Below, piece after piece: positions 1 through 10,700 of a stretch of DNA of 64,000 nt; within the stretch, counting starts at the first letter, position 1; every line of letters begins with the position of its first letter. The stretch is from Halorubrum sp. JWXQ-INN 858. GTDB taxonomy: Archaea; Halobacteriota; Halobacteria; Halobacteriales; Haloferacaceae. The notes beneath the pieces were generated by a model. The model worked only from the letters and a program-made list of their open reading frames with translations. It did not search any database and was not told the origin of the DNA. The stretch spans positions 216,012 to 280,011 of the forward strand of contig NZ_WUAX01000008.1 of the NCBI RefSeq assembly GCF_009806985.1, in the 5' to 3' direction. Made by a program: the position numbers and the translations under genes.

Positions 1-1095
1 TACGTGATGTACCGCGCGTTCCCGGAAGGGGGATGGTGGCTCGCGTACCTCGGCGGCTTCATGGCCGTCTACGGCGTCTTCTTCGCGCTGCTCCAGTACG
101 ACCCCCGTCGCCTGCTGTCGTATCACATCCAGGCGCAGGTCGGATACATGCTCGCGGGCATCGGGCTCGCGACGCTGGGCGGGGCGTGGGGCGAGTTCGC
201 CGTCGCCGGCGGGTTCGCACACCTGTTCAACAACGTCCTCTACAAGAGCCTGCTGTTCATGGCCTGCGGGGTCGTGATCTACCGCACCGGATCGAACTAC
301 ATCAAGGAGATGGGCGGGCTCTGGAAGGTGATGCCCGTCGCGTTCCTCGTGTACGTGATCGGCGCGGCGTCGATCACCGCGATGCCCGGCTTCAACGGGT
401 ACGTCTCGAAGGGGATGGTGCTCGACGCGACCGAGCAGGTGAACAACGTCCCGCTGCTGTTCGGCTACGACTTACTGTGGTGGCTCCTGATGGTCGGCGC
501 GGTCGGCACGTTCATGTCGTTCATCAAGCTCGGCTACTACATCTTCTTCCACGGCGAGCCGTCGCGTGGCCACCGCGGGCTCGCCGACGCGAAGCCGCTC
601 CAGATGGTCGGGATGGGACTGACCGCGGTCGCGTGTGTCGCGCTCGGCGTCCTCTGGACGACGCAGCTGGACGTCCTGCCGTTCACCGAGACGACGATGG
701 AGCTCGCGAACCCCTACAGCTGGTACGCCGACCCGCTCCAGTTCGGCCACGTCGAGAAGGCGTTGGTCCTGATGACGGCCGGCTTCGTCGGGTTCTTCTC
801 GCTGAAGCGGCCGCTGGGGTGGCTCGCACACCACGTGCGTGACGTGGACGCCCTCCTGAACCCGGCCGCGTTCTACGCCGGGCGCGGGGCGGTGTGGGGC
901 GTCACCGAACTGTGGGCCGCCGTCGACCGGTTCACGATGGAGCTCGCCGGGCTCACGATGTGGTCGGCGATGCACCCGCGCGAGGCGCTCGCGAACGTCG
1001 GCGTCGACGTCGAGATCCGCACGGGTATCGGGCGAAGCGTCCTGTTCGTGACGCTCATCGCCGCCGCGGCGCTGTTCGCGCTCCTGCTGGGGTAG
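1..1095 (+). CDS. mrpD: Mrp-type Na+/H+ antiporter subunit D, C-terminal part (5' end outside window)
   Basis: The frame is already open at base 1, so the N terminus is missing; 364 codons are visible. The protein is polytopic, with about eight hydrophobic segments. It carries the proton-conducting signature of the NuoL/M/N-MrpA/D family: YDPRRLLSYHIQAQVGYM followed by HLFNNVLYKSLLFMACG, with the conserved His and Lys in the membrane. Subunit D works with other Mrp subunits as a secondary Na+(Ca2+)/H+ antiporter, important for pH and salt homeostasis in halophiles. The rest of the operon would lie left of the window. The family is clear. Subunit D rather than a related NuoN-like protein is inferred from overall resemblance. 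Confidence 0.82.
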   Translation, partial: YVMYRAFPEGGWWLAYLGGFMAVYGVFFALLQYDPRRLLSYHIQAQVGYMLAGIGLATLGGAWGEFAVAGGFAHLFNNVLYKSLLFMACGVVIYRTGSNYIKEMGGLWKVMPVAFLVYVIGAASITAMPGFNGYVSKGMVLDATEQVNNVPLLFGYDLLWWLLMVGAVGTFMSFIKLGYYIFFHGEPSRGHRGLADAKPLQMVGMGLTAVACVALGVLWTTQLDVLPFTETTMELANPYSWYADPLQFGHVEKALVLMTAGFVGFFSLKRPLGWLAHHVRDVDALLNPAAFYAGRGAVWGVTELWAAVDRFTMELAGLTMWSAMHPREALANVGVDVEIRTGIGRSVLFVTLIAAAALFALLLG

Positions 1096-1182
1096 CAGGG
1101 CGAACGGAACCCCTCAGGGCGCGGTGAGAATTCGAAAGAGACGATAGAGCCGGGGATGGCGAGGAGTTGAGGGGAAGAGGCG

Positions 1183-1587
1183 TCAGCTCTCCGCCGGGAC
1201 CGCCTGCTCCTCCGGGAGGTCGTACTTCTCGCGGAACTCGCCGATGAGCTGACCCATCTTCGCGTACCAGTCGTTGAGCATCCGCTGCATGTCGTCGGCG
1301 ATCTCGTCCGGGTCGGTCGGGCGAAACACGTGGTAGTAGCCGCCCTGGTCGTAGTTGATCTGCTCCTTCTGGACGAAGCCGCTGGTGACCAGCCGCTGGA
1401 CCGACCGGTACGCCGTCGAACGCTCGCGGTCGACCGCCTCCGCGATCTCGTCGACGGTCATCGGCTCCGTCCGGTCGGTGAGGAGGAGGAATATCTCCTT
1501 ATCGAGGTTCTTCAGCCCGTGAATACACTCCAGGAGCCCCTCACACTCCATGTCCTGTTTGAGGTACTCGCTCATTGAGTCTGCCAT
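1183..1587 (-). CDS. Winged-helix transcriptional regulator (TrmB/MarR-like) with two N-terminal cysteines
   Basis: A 134-residue cytoplasmic protein with one winged helix at about residues 25-90; the recognition region reads MTVDEIAEAVDRERSTAYRS. A helical C-terminal tail may dimerise. The ATG at 1587 is preferred to the TTG ten codons upstream; an internal ATG at 1575 is also possible. Two cysteines (C15 and C21 from this start) sit just before the helix-turn-helix. Redox-type genes lie nearby (a VKOR-like protein and a peroxiredoxin), so a thiol-responsive regulator of the haloarchaeal OxsR kind is conceivable, but that is inference. It could equally control the adjacent metal ATPase. DNA binding is well supported; the ligand is unknown. 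Confidence 0.75.
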   Translation of the reverse strand: MADSMSEYLKQDMECEGLLECIHGLKNLDKEIFLLLTDRTEPMTVDEIAEAVDRERSTAYRSVQRLVTSGFVQKEQINYDQGGYYHVFRPTDPDEIADDMQRMLNDWYAKMGQLIGEFREKYDLPEEQAVPAES

Positions 1588-1716
1588 CGTAGAGTGAGGT
1601 AGCCTCCCGACGAACAAAAGTGTTTGCAGGTTTCGTACAATACTCTCGTGCCGACCGTTGAAAGCCGGGAGGAGCGTGTTCGGGTGCGACCTCCGGGGCG
1701 GCTTCGGGTTCCGATG

Positions 1717-4182
<2,466 letters not shown>

Positions 4183-4224
4183 GGCATGTGTGGCACCGTT
4201 CGTCTCCGTGATGGTCACGAGCGC

Positions 4225-4230
4225 TTATAA
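4225..4230 (-). promoter_or_regulatory. TATA box of the P1B-4 ATPase gene
   Basis: TTATAA on the minus strand, preceded by a C/A-rich stretch. It predicts transcription start near 4200-4203, giving a leader of about 20 bases to the ATG at 4182. The upstream GTG at 4218 would lie too close to the TATA box to be transcribed, so this site decides the start. Confidence 0.55.
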
Positions 4231-4373
4231 GTGTCCACGCCCGGTCCCGACGACCGGGGCGGGGGAAGGCGGAGGGAAGCGGGAGGAGGGCGGTGAGAAG
4301 CGGAGGAGGCGAGACGAGGTGGGGCGGAGTGCAACCGGACGATCGGAGGCAGCGACAGCCGCCGAGCGCCGGT

Positions 4374-5012
4374 TTACGTCCCGGGAACGGGCGCGAGCGT
4401 CACGCCGTAGAACGCCGCGAGCGTGAGCAGCCCCATCGCGGCGGCGACGGCGAGCCAGCGGAACCGCGTCCGGTCCAGCAGCTCGCCGACGTCGCCGACC
4501 AGGACGGTCGTCGCCGGGAAGTCGCTCGTGCGGAGGATCGACAGCTCGAGCCCGAACAGCAGCACCGACGCCGTCGCCGACATCATACAGAACGGGCAGA
4601 TCTCGCCGATCACGCCGAGCTGCAGGTAGACGAAGTACGCCGAGGCGAGCACCCCGGTCGCGGTGATCGGCGTCAGGATCTTGACGATCAGCGGGTGTCG
4701 CGTGTCGAACCACCAGAGCGACAACACGATCGTCGTGAGGTAGTAGAACGCTCCGAGCGTCGCGAGGGGGACGCCGAAGACGTACGCCCACGAGCTGGTG
4801 ACGACCTGCAGGCTCCCGGAGAGCTCGGCCCCCGCCGGGATCTGCGGGATCGCCCAGAAGTGAATGCCGCTCAGGAACGCGCTGACTACCCACCCGAACA
4901 CCGCGATGGCGGTGAACGCCCCGAACAGCGTCGAGACCCGCGGACTGTAGCTCCACTCGGCGTCGAACGCGTGTCGCGCCGAGCGACCGGTTTCCGAATG
5001 CTGTGTTTCCAT
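4374..5012 (-). CDS. VKOR-family membrane protein lacking the loop cysteine pair
   Basis: A 212-residue protein with about five membrane segments. It shows the vitamin K epoxide reductase fold signature SSWAYVFGVPLATLG, followed by the quinone-side active motif CPFC in a helix. VKOR homologues pass electrons from thiols to quinones during disulfide formation and normally have a second, shuttling Cys pair in the first extracytoplasmic loop. Here that loop reads AELSGSLQVVTSS, and the CPFC pair supplies the protein's only two cysteines. The partner thiol protein must therefore reduce CPFC directly, or the role differs. The ATG at 5012 sits about 30 bases after a TATA-like element, consistent with a leaderless transcript. 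Confidence 0.8.
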   Translation of the reverse strand: METQHSETGRSARHAFDAEWSYSPRVSTLFGAFTAIAVFGWVVSAFLSGIHFWAIPQIPAGAELSGSLQVVTSSWAYVFGVPLATLGAFYYLTTIVLSLWWFDTRHPLIVKILTPITATGVLASAYFVYLQLGVIGEICPFCMMSATASVLLFGLELSILRTSDFPATTVLVGDVGELLDRTRFRWLAVAAAMGLLTLAAFYGVTLAPVPGT

Positions 5013-5038
5013 ACACGTTCGTGTCGGGGCCCTTTCCT

Positions 5039-5047
5039 CATAAGTAT
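5039..5047 (-). promoter_or_regulatory. TATA-like promoter element of the VKOR gene
   Basis: The minus strand reads ATACTTATG, centred about 30 bases before the ATG at 5012. This is the normal distance for a leaderless haloarchaeal transcript. Confidence 0.45.
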
Positions 5048-5670
5048 TGTGTTGTATGTACAATTCTAAGAACACAGCTCGACGACGGCCGGAGCCATCG
5101 ATCACGTCGGCGTTTCCGGGAGAACGGGACGGGTGGGATGCCGGTGTGTGAGCGCCGCACAGCGGGAAGTACCCAAGGGCGGTCGTCGGAGCTACTGATA
5201 AATCATCCGTCGGTACGTCCCAAACCCCCGCTGAACGGCTCTTGAGAATCCTCGAAGAACGTTCGAGCGCTTATAAACGCGATCCGAAGAACGTTCCACC
5301 ACTTATAAACACGATCCCGCGTCTCCACGAGCCACGCGACGACACGGACGCCCGCCCGGTAGCGGCGACGTCGACTGAAAAGGGACCACCGCCGCCCGTC
5401 GCGGCCGCTCCGTGAACGGCCCACGGCCCGATCGCTGTCGGTGCGTTATAAGCCGGAGAGGGTTTCACGTTCACGACCGGAATCGAAGGGCGGTATTGTA
5501 CATAAAAAGCAAGCACGATGGGTCGAGGAAGACCAGTGATTCGAGGATGCGGGTTTCGCGTCCGCGGTCGCGCGTGTGCAGTCGTCCGCGCTCAGGTGCG
5601 CTCGTGCCGCCGCTCACGTTCACGCCACGGCTCGCTCACGTTCACGCTTACGCTGCGGCGGCGCTCACGT
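5048..5670. other. Gene-free interval with two sets of repeats
   Basis: No convincing coding region is visible. The open frames here are Arg-rich or low-complexity and lack haloarchaeal acidic composition. The interval holds a 32-bp tandem duplication with TATA-like cores (5254-5317), further isolated TATA-like motifs near 5446-5453 and 5500-5507, and the repeats that run into the peroxiredoxin stop codon (5611-5681). Confidence 0.5.
5254..5317. repeat. Two adjacent 32-bp direct repeats, each with GAACGTTC and TTATAA
   Basis: Units 5254-5285 and 5286-5317 abut exactly and match at 28 of 32 positions. Each contains the palindrome GAACGTTC followed 7 bases later by CTTATAAAC. The differences cluster between the two palindromes. 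The layout resembles duplicated operator-plus-TATA units, but no gene starts at the expected distance on either strand. Confidence 0.6.
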
Positions 5671-5681
5671 TCACGCCACGG
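5611..5681. repeat. Repeats overlapping the peroxiredoxin stop codon
   Basis: A 20-base sequence, cgctcacgttcacgccacgg, occurs at 5611-5630 and 5662-5681, with a partial copy at 5633-5647. The last copy contains the TGA stop and the final codons of the minus-strand peroxiredoxin gene, so the gene's 3' end appears to have been duplicated downstream. Confidence 0.65.
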
Positions 5682-6147
5682 CCGCGACGGCGTCGGCGAC
5701 GGCGTCGTAGTCGGGCTCGACGCCGGAGCCCTCGGCGATCCAGCGGTAGCGGACGAGCCCGTCGGCGTCGACGACGAACACCGACCGCGTCGCGACCGTG
5801 TCGACGCCGTACCGTTCGAACTCGCCGACGACGTCGTACGCCTCGATCGCGCGGTGGTCCGGGTCGCCGACGAGCCCGAAGGGGAGGTCGTAGCGCTCGC
5901 GGTACGCCTGTAAGGCGTGCGGGAGGTCCGTGCTGACCCCGAAGACGACGCCGCCGACGTCCGCGAACCGCGAGAGGCTGTCGCGGAACGTGCAGAGCTC
6001 GTCGGTGCAGGTGTTCGAGAACGCCGCCGGGAAGAAGGCGAGGACGACGGGGCCGTCGCCGAGGTGGTCGGCGAGACGGAACGGTTCGATACCGTCGTGG
6101 GCCAGCGATGCGGTGAATCCGGGCGCGGGGTCGCCGACGTCAACCAT
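5671..6147 (-). CDS. Peroxiredoxin, PrxQ/BCP type
   Basis: A 158-residue cytoplasmic thioredoxin-fold peroxidase. The active-site segment PAAFSNTCTDELCTFRD contains the peroxidatic Cys of the PxxxTxxC motif, with a second Cys five residues later. That C-x4-C pattern is the atypical 2-Cys PrxQ arrangement, which reduces H2O2 and organic hydroperoxides at the expense of a thioredoxin-like donor. The ATG at 6147 gives MVDVGDPAPGF, the usual start of the family; a longer frame to 6252 adds 35 residues with no homologous look. It is transcribed away from tatA. The 3' end lies inside repeats. Confidence 0.88.
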   Translation of the reverse strand: MVDVGDPAPGFTASLAHDGIEPFRLADHLGDGPVVLAFFPAAFSNTCTDELCTFRDSLSRFADVGGVVFGVSTDLPHALQAYRERYDLPFGLVGDPDHRAIEAYDVVGEFERYGVDTVATRSVFVVDADGLVRYRWIAEGSGVEPDYDAVADAVAAVA

Positions 6148-6269
6148 ACGTTCGGGTGTGGGCGTCGGGACATCACCGTTCCGGTAGCGGTACTCGTCGC
6201 CACGGAGGTCGTGTGCCACGTCAGCGACGGGCAGTGTGCGACGTATGGCCAACTAAGTCGTCCAAAAAG

Positions 6270-6277
6270 ACTATAGT
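6270..6277 (+). promoter_or_regulatory. TATA-like element of tatA
   Basis: ACTATAGT, itself palindromic, is centred about 30 bases before the ATG at 6304, which fits a leaderless or near-leaderless transcript. Confidence 0.45.
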
Positions 6278-6303
6278 CGCCACAAGGTTACCACGGAGTA
6301 GAG

Positions 6304-6597
6304 ATGGCAAGCGCGATACCACTGATCGGCGGCATTCCGGCGGGCCCCGAGCTCCTCATCATCCTACTCGTGTTGGTACTGCTGTTCGGCGCGAACAAGA
6401 TCCCGAAGCTGGCGCGGTCGACCGGACAGGCGATGGGCGAGTTCAAGAAGGGCCGCGAGGAAGTCGAGGACGAACTGAAACAGATGCAAGACGGCGAGAC
6501 CGAGGGGGAGCCGGCCGAGCCGGTCGACACGACCGATCTGGCCGACGAGGACGAAGAGGACGAGAACGTCGAGACCGAAACCGAGAAGAACGCCTGA
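6304..6597 (+). CDS. tatA: Twin-arginine translocase subunit TatA/E
   Basis: A 97-residue protein: one N-terminal membrane helix (about residues 12-28, PELLIILLVLVLLFG), then the hinge and amphipathic helix of TatA with the conserved FGANKIPKLARSTGQAMGEF, then a very acidic soluble tail. TatA oligomers form the pore of the Tat system, the main export route for folded secreted proteins in haloarchaea. The acidic tail is typical of halophile adaptation. TatA and TatE cannot be told apart from sequence alone. The gene stands alone, followed by the tRNA-Arg gene. Confidence 0.92.
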   Translation: MASAIPLIGGIPAGPELLIILLVLVLLFGANKIPKLARSTGQAMGEFKKGREEVEDELKQMQDGETEGEPAEPVDTTDLADEDEEDENVETETEKNA

Positions 6598-6663
6598 TCG
6601 ACGCCGCGTCGATCCCCCGTTCGCTGCCGGACCACCCGCCGATACTGTTTTGACCACCCTCGT

Positions 6664-6736
6664 GGGCGCGTGGCCTAGCGGATAGGGCGAGAGGTTCCTA
6701 ACCTCTCGATCGCGGGTTCGAATCCCGCCGCGCCCG
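6664..6736 (+). tRNA. tRNA-Arg (anticodon CCT)
   Basis: The 73 bases fold into a cloverleaf. Acceptor strands GGGCGCG and CGCGCCC pair perfectly. The anticodon stem AGAGG/CCTCT encloses the loop TTCCTAA, and the T arm is GCGGG-TTCGAAT-CCCGC. The D arm has GCC...GGC pairing. Anticodon CCT reads AGG. No intron is visible and CCA is not encoded. The 3' half recurs at 6816-6840, as often happens at tRNA integration sites. Confidence 0.93.
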
Positions 6737-6815
6737 TACAGCGAGCCACGCAGTGGCGAGCGGACCGGCACGGCGAGATTCGAATCACGCGAGACGAGCC
6801 CGCGAGTCTCGCAAT

Positions 6816-6840
6816 CGGGTTCGAATCCCGCCGCGCCCGT
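6816..6840 (+). repeat. Second copy of the tRNA-Arg 3' end (att-like remnant)
   Basis: These 25 bases are identical to 6713-6737, covering the T arm, the acceptor 3' strand and one downstream base. No complete second tRNA can be folded upstream of it. A weaker T-loop-like stretch (gattcgaatca, 6777-6787) lies between the copies. Direct repeats of a tRNA 3' end usually mark recombination by a tRNA-targeting integrase; here only 78 bases remain between the copies. Confidence 0.7.
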
Positions 6841-6934
6841 GACGCGTCAGCGACATGCTCGCCAATAGCGACACGCTGGCGACACGTCCTTGAGACAGCA
6901 GTGGCCCGTCCGGCTCGCCGGACGGGCCACGTCG

Positions 6935-7618
6935 TCAGTCGTCGCGATCGCCCGCGTCGAGGCGACGGAACGACCGGTCCGCGAGCGCGACGGCGACGAC
7001 CGCGATCGCGAGGGTGGCGAACGCCAGATCGAGTCCTGGCTCGTACAGCAGCGGCGGGTGGTAGCCGAACCCGTAGTCGACGACGACGTTCGACACGCCG
7101 AGCCCCAGCGCCAGCGCCAGCGCGCCCCGCGTCGTGCGCCCGAACGCCGGGAACAGCAGCGCGAGCCCGACGAACAGGAGATGCGTCCCGAGCACGCCCC
7201 AGTAGTAGATCCACGCGTCCGGGGCGGTGACGTACGCCTCGAACGCGAGGTTCAACGACACGAGCGGCCAGAGCCCGAACTGCACGAGCCAGACGAACGC
7301 CAGCGTGTGGAGGTACGCGAGCGGTCGGTTGACCGGCGCGTCGGCGACGTCACCGCCCGACCCGACGGTCGGGAGGAGCGTCACCAACGACAGCAACGCG
7401 AGCCCGACGGCGACCGCGGAGTCGGCGTAGAGGGGCCACAGCGCGACCGGCACCGTCGGCAGGGTCGCCACGTAGTAGTCGATCCCGACGAGGAGCATGA
7501 ACGCCGTGAGCCCGAGCACGGCCCCGAGGCTCCGCGGAGTTCCCAACAGTTCCTCGGCGACGGCGTCGCGTACCCGCCGACGAACGGCCGGGTCCCGGAG
7601 ACGCTGTGGCGATACCAC
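6935..7618 (-). CDS. Polytopic membrane protein, DUF1405-like
   Basis: About 227 residues with six to seven hydrophobic segments. The pattern resembles DUF1405 (YpjA-like) proteins: WPLYADSAVAVGL early, a central AFVWLVQFGLWPLVSLN and a late DYGFGYHPPLL. No catalytic motif is visible and the function is unknown. The frame extends to 7690, but a TATA-like TGATAA near 7668-7673 favours the GTG at 7618. It is divergent from the pilus operon and probably unrelated to it. Confidence 0.62.
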   Translation of the reverse strand: MVSPQRLRDPAVRRRVRDAVAEELLGTPRSLGAVLGLTAFMLLVGIDYYVATLPTVPVALWPLYADSAVAVGLALLSLVTLLPTVGSGGDVADAPVNRPLAYLHTLAFVWLVQFGLWPLVSLNLAFEAYVTAPDAWIYYWGVLGTHLLFVGLALLFPAFGRTTRGALALALGLGVSNVVVDYGFGYHPPLLYEPGLDLAFATLAIAVVAVALADRSFRRLDAGDRDD

Positions 7619-7726
7619 GACGGGAATGCGCGCGGAGGGAACAAAAACCCCGACATCGAGGGCAGAATTATCAGATGACAGCATTTGCAAGAAACCTTTT
7701 TGAGTGGTGGACCAGTGGAGGGAGGC

Positions 7727-10700
7727 ATGACTACCGAGGACTCCGGACCCGCACCCGCCGACGCGCGGGGTACGGACGGGCTACCGAAGTCCCGGAACCC
7801 GATCGTCGGACGCTACACGTGGCGGGAGTTCCTCCGCGAGCATGGGCACGAGGACGCCGCGGCGGCGCTGTACGCGCGGATCGACGAGGCCCCTGCCGTC
7901 CCGGCCGATGTGGTTCGGGCACACGTCGGCGAGGAGCACGCGGACGAGATCCGCGAGACCGCTGCTGGCGACGCCGAAGGCGACGGGATCGAGCTCCGTG
8001 ACCGCGACGTCGTCGTTAGCGCCGCCGCGGTCGTTCCCGTGGCGGACACGGCCGACGGGGACGGGGCCGAAGAAGGCGAGGACGGGGCCGAAGAAGGCGA
8101 GGACACACTCGACGCCCCGACGAGCGGGTCGGTCGTCGTCGCGGGGCGGGACGTGGAGCTACAGCCGGCGCGGACGCCGACCGCGGACGACTGGACGCGC
8201 GCCGGACTCGATCCGGCGACGTTCCTCGGGTTCGATCCGGAGGGCCTCGGCGCCCGGCTGTGGGCGGCCGACGCGGTCGGCGACGCGCTCTGGGACCTGT
8301 GTCACGCGCGATACGACCTGTACGAGCTGCCGGTGCTCAAGGGATACTACACGTGGGATGACTACCGCGAGGAGTTCTTCCTCGACGAGGACGGGAACCC
8401 CCCGACCGACGAGGAGGACGAGCCGCTGGCGTTCACTCACGAGGACAAGACCGCCGCGCTCGGCTTCGACCCGGACGAGATCGACGACCGGCTCGCTGAC
8501 GGCGCGGACGCGGCGCGAGCGATCGACGCGCTGGTCGACGAGCGGACCGTCGACGTCGACCCCGAGATCGACGAGGACGCGTTCTTCTCTACGGCCGAGG
8601 GGCACACGACCCTCGCGAACCGGTACGACCTCGAACGGGCGGTGCCGATGGCGAAGAAGACGCACTTCCGCGAGGTGGAGCGCTACTGGGTGAACGAGCC
8701 GTACGCGTTCGTGATCATCTTCCACTCGACGAAGGAGAACGAGCGGAAGTACTACGCGGTCCAGCCGTACCTCACGCGGATCGAACGCGACCTTCAGGAG
8801 TTCCTCACCGGGAAGCTCCGGACGTCGATCAAGTACGCTGACGAGTCGATCGCCGGCGGCGACGAGGCGTTTCGCGAGGGGGTCATCGCCGAGGAGACGC
8901 GCGCCCTGCTCGACCGCTACGACCTGTACGCCGACGAGGGCGAGCGAGGGCTCGCGAACGACGTCGTCGAACTCGTCCGCGGCGTCGACGCGCTGTCCGA
9001 CCGGCTCGACGCCGAGCGGCTTGGGACAGGGCGGCTCGGCACGGGGCGGCTGAACGCGGTCACCGACCGGATCGGCGAGGAACGGATCGCGGCGGCGGTC
9101 GATCGGATCGCCGACATCGTCGGATACGCACCGGCGAGCGAGCCGACGGTGGGGCTGTCCGGGATCAGCGCGCGCCCGGAGCCCGCGGTGCTGGCGGAGG
9201 ACGCGGAGACGCTCACGGAGTACCAGATCGAGAAGCTGCTGTACTACCTCAAACGCGACTTCATCGGCTACGAACGGATCGACCCGATCAAACACGACAT
9301 CAACGTCGAGGACATCTCCTGTGACGGCTACGAGTCGCCGGTGTTCGTCTACCACTCCGAGTACGAACAGGTGATCTCGAACGTCTTCCACGGCACCGAC
9401 GAGCTCGACGACTTCGTGGTGAAGCTCGCACAACGCTCCGGGAAGGGGATCTCGAAGCGGCGACCGCAGGTCGACGCGACGCTCCCGGACGGCTCCCGCG
9501 CCCAGCTCACGCTCGGCCGAGAGGTGTCCGACCACGGGACGAACTACACGATCCGGCAGTTCAACGACGTCCCGTTCACGCCGATCGACCTCATCAACTG
9601 GCGGACGTTCTCGCTCGACGAGATGGCGTTCCTCTGGCTCTGTATCGAGAACCACAAGAGCCTGATCTTCGCGGGCGGCACCGCCTCCGGGAAGACGACG
9701 AGCCTGAACGCCGTCTCGCTGTTCATCCCGTCGAACGCGAAGATCGTCTCGATCGAGGACACCCGCGAGGTCGAACTCCCCCAGCGCAACTGGATCGCCT
9801 CCGTCACCCGCCCGTCGTTCTCCGCGGACGACAAGGGCGACGTCGACGAGTTCGACCTGCTGGAGGCCGCGCTGCGCCAACGCCCCGACTACATCGTGAT
9901 GGGCGAGATCCGCGGCGAGGAGGGACGGACCCTCTTCCAGGTGATGTCGACGGGCCACACCACCTACACGACGTTCCACGCCGACTCCGTCGGCGAGGTG
10001 CTCAAGCGGTTCACCACCGAGCCGATCAACGTCTCGAAGACGATGTTCACCGCGCTCGATCTCGTCTCCGTACAGACGTCAACGCGCGTGCAGGGGCGCA
10101 AGGTGCGCCGCAACAAGTCGTTGACCGAGATCAACCACTACGACGCCGAGAACGACGAGATCAACGTCCAGGACGTCTACCAGTGGCAGGCGGAGACCGA
10201 CGAGTTCCTCCAGATGGGCGACTCGAACACGTTAGAGGAGATCATGTTCGACCGCGGCTGGGACCGTGCGACGCTCGACGCGGAGCTCCGAAAGCGGCGG
10301 GTGGTACTGGCGTATCTCATCGACAGGGGGCTCAACACGTACGCGCAGGTCGCGGCGACGTTCCAGGCGTTCATCAACGACCCCGACACGATCCTGACGC
10401 TGATGGCCAACGACGGGCTGGAGCGCTCGCTGGAGGACCTCCGCGAGATGGAGTCGGTCCTCATCGACGTCGACCGGGAGAAGGAGGCGCTGGTGCCGCG
10501 GCCCGACCCCGACGAGGAGGGGAAAGCGGAGGTCGCCCGGATCCTCGAGGAGGCCGAGGACCTGCTCGCGGAGTACCGCGGCGAGACGCCCGCCTCCGTT
10601 ACCGACGCGCTCCTCGACGAGGTCCCCGCGGTCGACGTGGAGGCGAAGCCCGAGGACGACCACGAGACGCTGGCTCAAGCCGCCCGCGAGGCCGCCGCAC

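Noticed and set aside
5203..5516. Two short minus-strand frames across the 32-bp repeats
   Set aside because: The repeats are not a multiple of three, the products are Arg-rich, and no family resemblance is visible.
6738..6840. A second tRNA gene downstream of tRNA-Arg
   Set aside because: Only the T arm and acceptor 3' strand are present; no 5' acceptor strand, D arm or anticodon stem can be folded.
8159..9979. 606-codon minus-strand frame inside pilB
   Set aside because: Antisense of the conserved ATPase; composition is that of an overlapping frame and no promoter or start context is seen.
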